Positions 1-8,592 of a DNA stretch of 64,000 nucleotides are shown here, piece by piece (the stretch's first letter is position 1; every line of letters begins with the position of its first letter). The position numbers were made by a program, and so were the translations under genes. A model generated the notes under the pieces. It made no database searches and was not told the origin of the DNA. It worked only from the letters and a program-made list of their open reading frames with translations. Source of the stretch: Burkholderia sp. Ax-1724 (lineage in GTDB: Bacteria > Pseudomonadota > Gammaproteobacteria > Burkholderiales > Burkholderiaceae); NCBI RefSeq assembly GCF_011752995.1, contig NZ_VWWL01000009.1:186001-250000 (forward strand), written 5' to 3'.

Positions 1-336
1 TTCCTCGATCGTCGCTTTCAGTTCGCGCAGACGCGCGAAGGCGTTCGCGCGCGCCCGCCCGGCGAGGAGCGACAGCAACGGGTTCAGCGCATGCGAGCCC
101 GATGCGCCGATTGTCGCGATGCTCGACGGGTCGCCGCCGAGCATCGCGACGAAGCGCTGCACGCTGCCGTACAGGCGCCGGTAGGCGTCGACGACGTCGC
201 GGATCGTTTCGGCCCGTCCGCGCCCGGACGCGGACTTCACCGCGACGATGGCCGACGATATCTCGTGCGCCACACGCTGGCCGTGCCCGGATTGAACGCG
301 CGACCCGGGGGCCGGCAAAGTGGATCGACTGCGCAC
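1..336 (-). CDS. Hypothetical protein, N-terminal part, cut by window edge
   Basis: An open frame enters from the left edge and runs on the minus strand; 112 codons are visible. A GTG start at 334-336 is chosen because AGGAG lies 9 bases upstream and an in-frame stop occurs about 25 codons further up. The visible residues start with a Ser/Arg/Pro-rich segment, then an Ala/Leu-rich, probably helical region containing VAHEISSAI and a Gly-Ala-Ser-Gly stretch. Codon use is typical of the surrounding genes. I do not recognise the family. It lies downstream of, and on the same strand as, the LysR gene at 512, 175 bases away, so it could be cotranscribed. The C-terminus is outside the window. Confidence 0.6.
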   Translation of the reverse strand, partial: MRSRSTLPAPGSRVQSGHGQRVAHEISSAIVAVKSASGRGRAETIRDVVDAYRRLYGSVQRFVAMLGGDPSSIATIGASGSHALNPLLSLLAGRARANAFARLRELKATIEE

Positions 337-511
337 CGCTGAGGGCTCCTGCTGATTCGTTGCGCCTCGCCGTGGTTGCGGCAAAGCCTAGCGTAATATC
401 CGTCAGGATATAACGAAAGCGGCCGTATGTGTTGCGGCGGACGCTGACGGTCGTGCGCTTTTGCTCGCAGACACGATCGACGCGAGTCTCCATGCGGAGC
501 AGCGGTGCGCG

Positions 512-1399
512 TCAGCCCAGGTTTTTGACGCCGCGCGCGAAGCGCAGAAACGCCTTCACGGCCGGTGCCCGCTCGTACTGGCGGAACGCGAGCGCGATTT
601 CCGAGGCAATCGGCTGACCGGCGATGTCGCGATACGCGACGCCGGGCAGCGCGATGCAATCGGCGAGTGTATGCGGCACGACCGCCACGTTGCCGCCGAG
701 CGACACGCAGGCGAGTACGGCCGCGAGCGTGCCGGGGCGGGGGCCGAGACGCGGCGAAAAGCGGCCGCGCCGCGCGACTTCGAAGGTGCCCGATTCCTGT
801 TCGGGCAGCGCGAAGCACTGGTCGCGTAACTGCGCGGGCCGCAGGCTCGCCGACGTCGCAAGCGGAGAACTGGCCGGCAGCGCCAGCACGAAGCGATCGC
901 GATGCACGGTCACGGCCTGAATGCCGCTCGCGAGCGGCATCGGCGGGCGGATGTAGGCGGCGTCGAGCAGGCCGTCGCCGAGCATGCCGGCGACGGCGTC
1001 CATCGGGACTTCCTGAATCGCCACCTCGACGCCGGGATGCGTGCCGCGAAATCCGCCGACCGCTTTTTGCAGGACGCCGACATACACCGCCGACGCCACA
1101 TAGCCGACCTCGATGCGCCCCAGCTCGCCGCGCTCGGCAAGCATCGCGCGCTGCCCGGCGCGTTCGAGATGGTCGAGCGCCGCGAGCGCTTCGGCGAGAT
1201 AGGCGCTGCCCGCCGCGCTCAGCGCGACCGAGCGCTTGGTGCGGTAAAAGAGCCGCGCGCCGACGAGCCGCTCGGCTTCCTGGATCAGCCGCGTCAGCGA
1301 CGGCGCGGCGATGCCGAGTTCGTCGGCGGCGCGCGCGAAGTGCAGTTGCCGCGCGACGCAAACGAAAGCGCGGATATGGCGCAATTCAAGTTGCCGCAT
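512..1399 (-). CDS. LysR-family transcriptional regulator
   Basis: A 295-residue protein of normal LysR length. Residues 1-60 carry the winged helix-turn-helix (LRHIRAFVCVARQLHFARAA, then SLTRLIQEAE and LVGARLFYRT), followed by a linker helix and a periplasmic-binding-like effector domain from about residue 90. It is divergent from the MFS exporter at 1662, the usual arrangement in which a LysR protein controls a neighbouring pump in response to a small effector. The effector cannot be read from the sequence. The 262-base divergent region contains a weak inverted repeat close to the regulator start and a 22-base tandem repeat. Confidence 0.93.
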   Translation of the reverse strand: MRQLELRHIRAFVCVARQLHFARAADELGIAAPSLTRLIQEAERLVGARLFYRTKRSVALSAAGSAYLAEALAALDHLERAGQRAMLAERGELGRIEVGYVASAVYVGVLQKAVGGFRGTHPGVEVAIQEVPMDAVAGMLGDGLLDAAYIRPPMPLASGIQAVTVHRDRFVLALPASSPLATSASLRPAQLRDQCFALPEQESGTFEVARRGRFSPRLGPRPGTLAAVLACVSLGGNVAVVPHTLADCIALPGVAYRDIAGQPIASEIALAFRQYERAPAVKAFLRFARGVKNLG

Positions 1400-1426
1400 G
1401 GTTTTTCGGTATTGCTTTCAGGGACA

Positions 1427-1463
1427 ATTATTCTTCGATTCTATGTCAATGACAGACAATAAT
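1427..1463. promoter_or_regulatory. Candidate LysR operator (inverted repeat)
   Basis: ATTATT at 1427-1432 is mirrored by AATAAT at 1458-1463 in an AT-richer stretch just upstream of the LysR start at 1399. LysR proteins commonly bind partially symmetric AT-rich sites in the divergent region. The arms are short and 25 bases apart, so this is only a candidate. Confidence 0.25.
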
Positions 1464-1507
1464 GACTTCGCTACGATAGCGTGACTTTCGCTTCGTGCTT
1501 GCTTCGT

Positions 1508-1551
1508 GCCTATTTCATAACCGCTTCGGGCCTATTTCATAACCGCTTCGG
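1508..1551. repeat. 22-base perfect tandem duplication
   Basis: Two exact head-to-tail copies of a 22-base unit beginning GCCTATTTCATAACC, at 1508-1529 and 1530-1551; a third copy starts (GCCTG) and then diverges. It lies in the LysR/MFS divergent region, 110 bases before the MFS start. It may be replication slippage or duplicated regulatory sequence. Confidence 0.9.
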
Positions 1552-1661
1552 GCCTGCTTTGCGCATCGCGCCTTGTATCCTGCGCTAGCGCGCTTTGAAA
1601 ACCTTTCGTCCAATCGCTATCCGCTCCTGATCCGCCCTTAATCCGTCCCGAATCCGCCTGT

Positions 1662-3239
1662 ATGTCACTGATCCCCGGCCATCGCGCATCGTCCACGCAG
1701 GCCCCCCCCGCCCGTCCCGGCTTCGTGCTCGCCATCGCCTCGGCCACCTGCGCGTTGATCGTGCTCGACACCAATGTCGTCGCCGTCTCGCTGCCGTCGA
1801 TTGCGCGCTCGTTCCACGCCAGTTTCGCCGACGTCGAATGGGTTGTCAGCGCGTACATGGTCGCGTTCGCGTCGTGTCTGCTGCCGGCGGGCGCGCTCGC
1901 CGACCGGGTCGGCCGCAAGCGCATGCTGCTGACCGGTCTCGCGGTGTTCCTGCTGGCCTCGCTCGGCTGCGGCCTCGCGCCCTCGGCGCTGGTGCTGAAC
2001 CTCGCGCGCGCGCTCAAGGGCGTGGGCGCCGCGATGCTGCTGACCGCGGCGCTCGCGGTGATCGCCAACACCTTTCACGACCCCGTCGCCCGCGTGCGCG
2101 CGTGGGCCGTGTGGGGCACCTGCATGGGCGTCGCGACGACGGTCGCGCCGCTGGTCGGCGGCGTGATTACGCAATGGCTCGGCTGGCGCTGGATCTTTCT
2201 GCTCAATCTGCCGGTGTGCGCCGTGCTCGGCTGGAGCGCGGCGCGCGAGCTGCGCGAATCGCGCAACCCGTCGCCCGGTTCGCTCGACGCGGCCGGCAGC
2301 CTGCTGTTCGGGCTCGCGCTCGCATCCGGCATCTGGGCGCTGATCGAAGTGCCGTCGCATGGCCTCGCGAACTGGGCCACCGGTGCGCGGCTCGCGGCGT
2401 GCGTGCTGCTTGGCGGCGCGTTCGTGCAATTGCAGCGCGTCCGCGTTCACGCGATGGTCGATCTTGCCCTGTTCCGGCAACCGCGCTTCGTCGCGGCGGT
2501 GCTCGCGATGTTCGGCTATGCCGCCTGCGCGCAGGTGATGATGACGTTCCTGCCGCTGTATCTGCAAAACGCGTTCGGTCTGCCGGCGATCGCCGCCGGT
2601 GTCGGCATGCTGCCGTTCGCGCTCGCGATGGTGGCGGGGCCTTACCTCGGCGCGCGCCTTGGCCGACGCGTTCCGCAAATGACCCTGCTGAGCGTGGGCC
2701 TGCTGCTGATCGCGCTCGGCAATCTGCTGACCGCGCTCGCGGCCGGCGGCGAGCGCTACGCCTGGGTCGCGTGCGGGATGGTCGTGACGGGGCTCGGCGC
2801 GGGTGTGCTGAACGGCGATACGCAGAAGGCGATCATGGCATGCGTGCCGCCGGAGCGTACCGGCATGGCGTCGGGCATCAGCACGACGACGCGCTTCACG
2901 GCGATCGTCATGTCGGTCGGCGTGCTCGGCGCGGTGCTCGCGGCCCGCACCGAGGCGAGCTTCCTCGCGACCACGCCGCTGACGGCTCCGGTACGGGCCG
3001 CGCTCGACGCCGGTTTCATGTCGCGCGTGATGGCGGGCGATGCGGCGCAGGCCACCGCGCGGTTGTCGCCGGCCTTGCAGGCCATGCTGACGGCGGCCGC
3101 GCGCGCGAGCTTCGCGGGCGGTTTTGCGGCGGCGCTGGGCGTGGCGGCGTTCGTCGCGGCGTCGGTGGCCGCGGGAATATGGGTGCTGGCGGGCAGGGCC
3201 GAAGTCGCGAGGGGACGAGGGGCCGTGTCGCGGGGGTAG
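1662..3239 (+). CDS. MFS drug-efflux-type transporter (DHA2-like)
   Basis: A 525-residue inner-membrane transporter with about 14 predicted hydrophobic segments. The first membrane segment carries LDTNVVAVSLPSIARSF, a variant of the LDxTIVNVALP motif of the EmrB/QacA (DHA2, 14-TM) branch; the loop motif GALADRVGRKRMLL follows around residues 75-90. Such proteins export toxic hydrophobic compounds using the proton gradient. The start ATG has no obvious Shine-Dalgarno sequence, but no better start precedes the first helix. A divergent LysR gene is the probable regulator. The C-terminus has an Ala/Gly-rich hydrophobic final segment. The substrate is unknown. Confidence 0.9.
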   Translation: MSLIPGHRASSTQAPPARPGFVLAIASATCALIVLDTNVVAVSLPSIARSFHASFADVEWVVSAYMVAFASCLLPAGALADRVGRKRMLLTGLAVFLLASLGCGLAPSALVLNLARALKGVGAAMLLTAALAVIANTFHDPVARVRAWAVWGTCMGVATTVAPLVGGVITQWLGWRWIFLLNLPVCAVLGWSAARELRESRNPSPGSLDAAGSLLFGLALASGIWALIEVPSHGLANWATGARLAACVLLGGAFVQLQRVRVHAMVDLALFRQPRFVAAVLAMFGYAACAQVMMTFLPLYLQNAFGLPAIAAGVGMLPFALAMVAGPYLGARLGRRVPQMTLLSVGLLLIALGNLLTALAAGGERYAWVACGMVVTGLGAGVLNGDTQKAIMACVPPERTGMASGISTTTRFTAIVMSVGVLGAVLAARTEASFLATTPLTAPVRAALDAGFMSRVMAGDAAQATARLSPALQAMLTAAARASFAGGFAAALGVAAFVAASVAAGIWVLAGRAEVARGRGAVSRG

Positions 3240-3420
3240 CGGCGCTTGTAGCTGGTTTTTGCCAGGTTTTGTCTGGGTTTTGCCGGGTTGGTACGTGGTT
3301 GATGGCGGGCTTGTACCGGGTTCGTGCGCGCCCGGACTCCCTCAGCAGCAGGCGCTTCGCCGCCGCAAAACATTCGCCAAAACCCCCGTTCACGCCATTT
3401 TCCGATATCGTGTGCGCCAT

Positions 3421-3451
3421 GCCCGCCACCCACCCCGAGCGGGCGGTTTTT
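3421..3451 (+). terminator. Candidate intrinsic terminator
   Basis: GCCCGC (3421-3426) can pair with GCGGGC (3439-3444), followed by GG and five T. It lies about 180 bases after the MFS stop and 54 bases before the SnoaL-like gene; the loop is 12 bases long, so it is moderate evidence only. Confidence 0.4.
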
Positions 3452-3504
3452 CCGGGGTGCGATACCGCGCGCTCCCGCAATACGCAACACACGACATCGA
3501 AACA

Positions 3505-3981
3505 ATGAGCCATCCCAACACCGAGCTGATCGAACGCTTCTACACCGCCTTCCAGCAACGCGACGCCGAAACCATGGCCGCCTGCTATGCCGACGACGCC
3601 GTCTTCAGCGATCCCGCCTTCGGCGAGCTGCGCGGCGAGGAAGTGCGCGACATGTGGCGCATGCTCGTCAAACACGCGCAGGATTTCTCGCTGACCTTCG
3701 GCGAGATCGAGGCCGACGACGCGAGCGGCCGCGCGCAATGGGTCGCGAGCTATCAGTTCACCCAGACGGGGCGGCCCGTGGTCAACCGGATCGAGGCGCG
3801 CTTCGCGTTCCGCGACGGGCTCATCGTCGAGCACCGCGACCGCTTCGACCTGTGGCTGTGGATGCGTCAGGCGATGGGCGTGCGCGGCGCGCTGTTCGGC
3901 TGGTCGCCGCTCGTGCAGCGCATGCTCAGGGCGCAGGCGCGCCGCGGGCTCACGCTGTATCGTGGGCATCTGCATCGTTGA
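3505..3981 (+). CDS. SnoaL-like / nuclear transport factor 2 family protein
   Basis: A 158-residue protein starting at the ATG of MSHPNTELIERFYTAF; the frame is open further upstream but that stretch is intergenic in character. The N-terminal helix IERFYTAFQQRDAETMAACY with ADDAVFSDPAFGELRG is the classic opening of SnoaL/ketosteroid-isomerase-like (NTF2-fold) proteins, followed by the curved sheet with IEARFAFRDGLIVEHRDRFD. Family members are small cavity proteins: isomerases, cyclases, or proteins of unknown role. The C-terminal 40 residues (WMRQAMGVRGALFGW...) match the tail seen in proteobacterial relatives. It stands alone between the MFS gene and the dioxygenase gene; substrate and function are unknown. 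Confidence 0.85.
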   Translation: MSHPNTELIERFYTAFQQRDAETMAACYADDAVFSDPAFGELRGEEVRDMWRMLVKHAQDFSLTFGEIEADDASGRAQWVASYQFTQTGRPVVNRIEARFAFRDGLIVEHRDRFDLWLWMRQAMGVRGALFGWSPLVQRMLRAQARRGLTLYRGHLHR

Positions 3982-4167
3982 AACGGCGTAGCGATGTCGC
4001 TTCAATGCCGTTGCAGTGCCAACCGGGACTCGCCCGGAAGGCGCCGGAAAGCCGCTGAAAACCGCTCTTGAGACCTGGCCATCCGGCGAACTTTTTTGGC
4101 ATGGCACGCTTGCTATGATCGTCCACTCGAGCCCGCGCTTTGGCGGGTGGGACGAACAGGGAACGCT

Positions 4168-5202
4168 ATGCCGGTCGTAGATGCCGCATGGGAAGAATGG
4201 CTGGACACCAATGTCGCGCGCGGTTGCCTGCCGGATGCGCTGATCGACGTCATGGTGCAGGCCGGCTTTGCGGCCGAGGCCGCGCGCGTCGCCGTGCACA
4301 AGGCGGTTAGCGAGCGCAGGGCCGCCGTGCGTGCCGCCACCGAGGCGGCGGCCACCGATTCAGCGATCGGCGGCGCGATTGCGAGCGAGGCCGCCATCAC
4401 CGACGCAGCCGTCGCCAAGGTCGCCGCTAACGTAACCGTTAATGCGGCCCTTAATGCAGCCGTTAATGCAACCGCGGGCAGGTCGGTCGCGAGCGAAGCG
4501 AGTGTCATCGAAACCACCGCCGCCAACGCCGCGCCGCACGGCTACCTCTACGACGCAGCGCCGGTCGCGCACGGCAACCTGATCCGCGCCGGCGAGCGCG
4601 ACGTGCGCGTGCTGATGCGCTGCGAGCGGCCGCAACTGATCGTGTTCGCCGACGTGCTATCGCCCGAGGAGTGCGACGCGTTGATCGAGCGCTCGCGGCA
4701 TCGGCTGAAACGCTCGACCACGGTCAATCCCGTCACGGGCAGCGAGGACGTGATCCGCAATCGCACCAGCGAAGGCGTCTGGTATCAGCGCGGCGAGGAC
4801 GCGTTGATCGAGACGCTCGACCGGCGCATCGCGAGCCTGATGAACTGGCCGCTCGAAAACGGCGAGGGCTTGCAGGTCCTGCATTACGGCACGAGCGGCG
4901 AATACCGTCCGCATTTCGACTACTTTTCGCCCGATCATCCGGGCAGCGCCGTGCATACCGCGCGCGGCGGCCAGCGCGTCGCGACGCTCGTGATCTATCT
5001 GAACGACGTCGCCGAGGGCGGCGAAACGATCTTTCCCGACGCGGGCATTTCGGTCGCGGCGCGCGCGGGCGGCGCCGTGTATTTCCGCTATATGAACGGC
5101 CGGCGCCAGCTCGATCCGCTGACCTTGCACGGCGGCGCGCCAGTGCTGGCCGGCGACAAATGGATCATGACGAAGTGGATGCGCGAGCGCGCTTATGTCT
5201 GA
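4168..5202 (+). CDS. Prolyl-4-hydroxylase-like 2-oxoglutarate/Fe(II) dioxygenase
   Basis: A 344-residue protein; the ATG of MPVVDAAWEEW is preferred because CAGGGA lies just upstream. The C-terminal half (about 150-344) is a P4H-type double-stranded beta-helix: iron ligands H249 and D251 (RPHFDYF), distal H321 (TLHGG) and 2-oxoglutarate-binding K331 (AGDKWIMTKW). VIYLNDVAEGGETIFP is the family signature. Relatives use O2 and 2-oxoglutarate to hydroxylate peptidyl proline or free substrates. Residues 1-50 form a small helical N-terminal domain (WLDTNVARGC, VMVQAGF). Between them, residues about 52-122 are an Ala/Val/Asn/Thr-rich low-complexity linker with short repeats (NAALNAAVNATA). Substrate unknown; likely cytoplasmic. 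Confidence 0.88.
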   Translation: MPVVDAAWEEWLDTNVARGCLPDALIDVMVQAGFAAEAARVAVHKAVSERRAAVRAATEAAATDSAIGGAIASEAAITDAAVAKVAANVTVNAALNAAVNATAGRSVASEASVIETTAANAAPHGYLYDAAPVAHGNLIRAGERDVRVLMRCERPQLIVFADVLSPEECDALIERSRHRLKRSTTVNPVTGSEDVIRNRTSEGVWYQRGEDALIETLDRRIASLMNWPLENGEGLQVLHYGTSGEYRPHFDYFSPDHPGSAVHTARGGQRVATLVIYLNDVAEGGETIFPDAGISVAARAGGAVYFRYMNGRRQLDPLTLHGGAPVLAGDKWIMTKWMRERAYV

Positions 5203-5247
5203 CGTGGGCCGATCCATCCGCGCCATATCACGCGGATAAAACCGCGC

Positions 5248-6717
5248 TCAGCCCTTCGCGGCCCGGCTTTTCTCCGCCGGGTTTTTCTCCGTATTCTCCC
5301 CGCTGCCCGAACCGCCGCCGATGCTCTGGCCGGCATTGCGCGCGAGCCCTCTATAACCGAGCACCGACAGCAGCGTCAGCACGCCGGCGAACAGGAACGC
5401 GAGACGGAAGTCGTCGAGCGTGAAAACGTGGCCGGTCGTCTCGCCGTTCAGGTGAGCCGCGACGCGCAGCGACACCGCGCCGAACGCGATGCCGAGGCCG
5501 AGCGTCATCTGCGCGGCGGCGCTCCATAGCGTGCTCGCGGCGCTCATCTGCGGCTGCGCGATATCGGCGTAGGCGAGGGTGGCGAGTGTCGAGAACTGCA
5601 TCGAGCGCGCGACGCCGTACACGAACACGACGATCAGCACGAGCGCGAGCGGCACGTTCGGCGTCAGCAGCCCGCACGCGATGATGAACACGCCCGCGAT
5701 CGTCACGTCGACGATCGACACCATGCGAAAGCCGTAGCGTTTCAGGATGCGCGTGGTCAGCGCCTTCATGCCGAGGTTGCCGGTCGCGCTGGCGAGCAGC
5801 AGCAGACCCGAGTGGAACGCCGAGAGCCCGAAGCCGAGCTGGAACAGCAGCGGCATCAGATAAGGTACCGCGCCGATGCCGATGCGCGTGAACGACCCGG
5901 TGATGACCGTCACCGAGAACGTCGGCACCTTCAGCGTCGATACGTCGACGAGCGGATGCGGGTGGCGCTTCGCGTGCTGGAACGCGATCACGCCGACCAG
6001 CAGGCCGCCCGCCATGACCGCGCAGGCGAGCCACACGTTGGTGGCGGGCTGGCTCGCGAGCTCGGCGCCGTACAGGAGCGCGGTCAGCGAGATGCCGCTC
6101 AGCACGAGGCCGACCACGTCGAGCGGCTTGCGGGCGGTTTCGCGCAGGTTCGGCACGAGCATCAGCGCGACCGTGATCGCGGCGATGCCGAACGGCACGT
6201 TGAGCAGGAAGATCCAGCGCCACGACGCGTAAGTCGTGATGAAGCCGCCGATCGGCGGCCCGACCACGGGCGCCGCGATGGCCGGCCAGGTGATGGTCGC
6301 GATCGCCTGCATCATGCGGGCCTTTTCGGTACTGCGCACGACGATGAGCCGGCCGACCGGCACCATCATCGCGCCGCCGATGCCTTGCAGCAGCCGCGCG
6401 GCCGTGAACTCGGGGACGTTCTGCGACAGCCCGCACAGCACCGAGGCGACCGTAAACACGCCGATTGCGCTGACGAACACGGTGCGCGCGCCGCAGCGGT
6501 CGGCGACCCAGCCGCTCGCCGGGATGAAGATCGCGAGCGCGAGCATGTACGCGGTCATGCCGAGGCTCAGGCTGTTCGGGCCGACGCCGAACGAGCGCGC
6601 CATCTGCGGCAGCGCGGTGGCGATCACGGTGGTGTCGAGATACTCCATGAAGAAGGTGGCCGCGACGATATACGGCAGCCAGCCGACGTGCGCATTGCGG
6701 GTGCCGGCGCCGCTCAT
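5248..6717 (-). CDS. MFS multidrug-efflux-type transporter (DHA2, EmrB-like)
   Basis: A 489-residue membrane protein; ATG at 6715-6717 is chosen because GGAG is 7-8 bases upstream and MSGAGTRNAHVGWLPYIV leads directly into the first helix. FMEYLDTTVIATALPQMARSF is the DHA2 TM1 signature, and SGWVADRCGARTVF is the TM2-3 loop motif. FLLNVPFGIAAI occurs at the expected place near TM6. About 14 hydrophobic segments are visible, so proton-driven drug or metabolite export is likely. It is convergent with the dioxygenase gene, stop to stop 45 bases. No regulator is adjacent. Confidence 0.9.
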   Translation of the reverse strand: MSGAGTRNAHVGWLPYIVAATFFMEYLDTTVIATALPQMARSFGVGPNSLSLGMTAYMLALAIFIPASGWVADRCGARTVFVSAIGVFTVASVLCGLSQNVPEFTAARLLQGIGGAMMVPVGRLIVVRSTEKARMMQAIATITWPAIAAPVVGPPIGGFITTYASWRWIFLLNVPFGIAAITVALMLVPNLRETARKPLDVVGLVLSGISLTALLYGAELASQPATNVWLACAVMAGGLLVGVIAFQHAKRHPHPLVDVSTLKVPTFSVTVITGSFTRIGIGAVPYLMPLLFQLGFGLSAFHSGLLLLASATGNLGMKALTTRILKRYGFRMVSIVDVTIAGVFIIACGLLTPNVPLALVLIVVFVYGVARSMQFSTLATLAYADIAQPQMSAASTLWSAAAQMTLGLGIAFGAVSLRVAAHLNGETTGHVFTLDDFRLAFLFAGVLTLLSVLGYRGLARNAGQSIGGGSGSGENTEKNPAEKSRAAKG

Positions 6718-7248
6718 CGCGCGATCTCCGCTGCCGGGCGCATGAGCGCATGCGCGTGAGGACGGTTGGCGAGCAGGGACGTGGTGCGCGAGGAGTTTGA
6801 CTTCATGGTGCTTGCGATTGCCTTTCGATTGCGTTTTGCCGGCGTTCGTGGGAGCGGATCGGCGAGAAATTCGAAACCGGCCGCGGAACGGTGGCTGAGT
6901 GGCGGTGGCCTGGCGAAGACGTCGGTCCGCCTTTGGGCTTGCCCGGTCGCCAGCCCTGAATCGTAACGCAATAAATGGCGCCATATTGTTGCGGTGTGCA
7001 GGGGGTTGGGGTGCGGGGGCGTAGTGGATGGTTTTGTGTTAGCGGTTTTTGTCGGGGGCCTGGTTTTTGAAGCGGTTTATGTGTTTTGCGCGATCCGCAC
7101 GCGGGTTTAAGAGCTTAGGGGAGAAATCTGGCTAACGTTGATACGCCTGGATCACGCGGGACGGGGTCGATCTCGCGGGACGCATCGCACGTTCCGTAAC
7201 CGGCGATGGGCAAGCACTTCGAGAACCTATCCGTACAAAGGAGAGCCT
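6718..7248. other. 531-base intergenic region
   Basis: Separates the divergent MFS (minus) and small secreted-protein (plus) genes. From about 6985 to 7110 the plus strand is G/T-rich with many GTTTT and GGGG runs. Frames here are shadows or upstream extensions of flanking genes. AAAGGAG at 7237-7243 is the ribosome site of the next gene. No clear promoter or hairpin was identified. Confidence 0.6.
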
Positions 7249-7488
7249 ATGATGCACGTCATTAGATTATTTGGGCTGCTTTGCCTGGTAGCACAGACGG
7301 CGTATGCGTCTACATCGATTTACGGATCGGCATTCGACTATAAGAAGGCTCAACCCGCGAGTGCATACTTCAGCGGAAAGAGCAGGGCAGAGATCGCATC
7401 GTATTGCAAGAAGGAATATCTCGGGACGATGGATGCATTCGACCATCAAATAGGCCTGTTCCTGCGTTCTCCCGGCGTGATCGGATAA
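7249..7488 (+). CDS. Small exported protein of unknown function
   Basis: A 79-residue protein. ATG at 7249 is preceded by a strong AAAGGAG with 5-base spacing; the longer frame upstream has no such site. Residues 1-20 (MMHVIRLFGLLCLVAQTAYA) are a signal peptide with an AYA cleavage site. The mature part has two regions: FDYKKAQPASAYFSGKSRAE and YCKKEYLGTMDAFDHQIG, with one cysteine. Base composition is less GC-rich than the neighbours, which may indicate recent acquisition. I recognise no family. Confidence 0.7.
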   Translation: MMHVIRLFGLLCLVAQTAYASTSIYGSAFDYKKAQPASAYFSGKSRAEIASYCKKEYLGTMDAFDHQIGLFLRSPGVIG

Positions 7489-7550
7489 CGGCAGGCCTGG
7501 TCACGAGAATACGTAGCCGGCCTGCGCTTCCATGAGTGGCCGCCGTCTCC

Positions 7551-8432
7551 TTACTCCTTCGCCGCATACTCCTTATCGAGCCGGTCATACAACGGCTTAT
7601 TAACCAGCCGCTGACGCTCGCTGAACGGCGCAACGATCGTCGCGTCTTCGTCGAGGCGGCCGTTGCTCCGGAGCGTGCCGAGCGCGCGCTGCATGCCGAC
7701 CAGCGCGCCTTGCAGCGCCGCGTTCGCGTACAGCACGATGCCGTAGCCGAGCTTCGCGAGCGTTTCGCGCGACTGCACCGGCGTCTTGCCGCCGATCACG
7801 ATGTTGATGAGTTGCGGCGTCTCGAACAGCGACGGCAGACGTTCGATGTCGGCGAGCGACTCGGTTGCCTCGATAAAGAGAATGTCGGCGCCCGCCTCGA
7901 TGAAGCGATGGCCACGCTCGATCGCGTCCTCGATGCCATGCACCGCGGCCGCGTCGGTACGCGCCATGATCTGCAGGTTGGCGTCCTCGCGCGCATCGAC
8001 GGCCGCGCGGAGCTTGCCGACCATCTCGCTCGTGGCGACCACTTCCTTGCCCGAGAAGTGGCCGCATTTCTTCGGCATCACCTGGTCCTCGAACTGGATC
8101 ACGTCGGCGCCGCTGCGCTCGAGCACGCGCACGGTCTGCCGCACGTTCAACGCGTTGCCGAAGCCGGTGTCGGCGTCGACGAGCAGCGGCAGCGCAACCG
8201 CGTCGCGAATGCGTGCCGTGTGCTCGGCGACTTCGGCAAGGCCGATAAAGCCGAGGTCGGGCAGGCCCAGCGACATATTGGTGACGCCCGCGCCGGTGAC
8301 GTAGATCGCTTCGAAACCGGCGTCCTCGATCACGCGTGCGCTCATCGCGTTGAACGCGCCAGGCACGAGCAGGCCCTGGCGTTGATTGACCTTGGCGCGG
8401 AACGCGGCGCGGCGGGTGGCGGCTGTCGTCAT
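7551..8432 (-). CDS. Isocitrate lyase / PEP mutase superfamily enzyme (PrpB-like)
   Basis: A 293-residue cytosolic enzyme. ATG at 8430-8432 has GGAG upstream. Residues 20-50 (LLVPGAFNAMSARVIEDAGF) and VDADTGFGN (85-93, metal-binding aspartates) define the ICL/PEPM TIM-barrel family; MPKKCGH (119-125) carries the lyase-type active-site cysteine, which favours a C-C lyase (2-methylisocitrate or 2,3-dimethylmalate type) over a phosphonomutase. The gene faces a PrpR-type sigma54 activator and has a -24/-12 promoter at 8482-8497, so it is probably activated by that protein in response to a carboxylic acid. No prpC or prpD is nearby, so propionate catabolism itself is not shown; the real substrate is uncertain. 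Confidence 0.87.
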   Translation of the reverse strand: MTTAATRRAAFRAKVNQRQGLLVPGAFNAMSARVIEDAGFEAIYVTGAGVTNMSLGLPDLGFIGLAEVAEHTARIRDAVALPLLVDADTGFGNALNVRQTVRVLERSGADVIQFEDQVMPKKCGHFSGKEVVATSEMVGKLRAAVDAREDANLQIMARTDAAAVHGIEDAIERGHRFIEAGADILFIEATESLADIERLPSLFETPQLINIVIGGKTPVQSRETLAKLGYGIVLYANAALQGALVGMQRALGTLRSNGRLDEDATIVAPFSERQRLVNKPLYDRLDKEYAAKE

Positions 8433-8481
8433 GGTGCTATGTCTCCGGAAGAAAAGCGTGGGTGGAACGTACGCAGCATTG

Positions 8482-8497
8482 TGCAGGAAGCATGCCA
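8482..8497 (-). promoter_or_regulatory. Sigma54 (RpoN) -24/-12 promoter
   Basis: Reading the minus strand, TGGCATG then CTGCA give GG and GC doublets separated by exactly 10 bases, as in the consensus TGGCAC-N5-TTGCA. It lies 50 bases upstream of the lyase gene start, and a sigma54-dependent activator is encoded divergently. Predicted transcription starts near 8470. Confidence 0.7.
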
Positions 8498-8559
8498 TTG
8501 ACTGGTGTTTCGGGGGCAAACCGGCGGATCAAGGGTTGGCGTGACATAAGCCGGTAAAA

Positions 8560-8581
8560 GGTGTTCATGGGGTGTTCATGG
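8560..8581. repeat. 11-base tandem direct repeat
   Basis: GGTGTTCATGG occurs twice in direct succession (8560-8570 and 8571-8581), about 65 bases upstream of the sigma54 promoter. It could be part of an activator-binding region. Confidence 0.8.
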
Positions 8582-8592
8582 CAGAATAAGTA

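Noticed and set aside
237..1361. 374-codon Arg/Ala-rich minus-strand frame overlapping the LysR gene
   Set aside because: It is the GC-skew shadow of the LysR gene in another frame; composition is Arg/Ala-rich with no domain.
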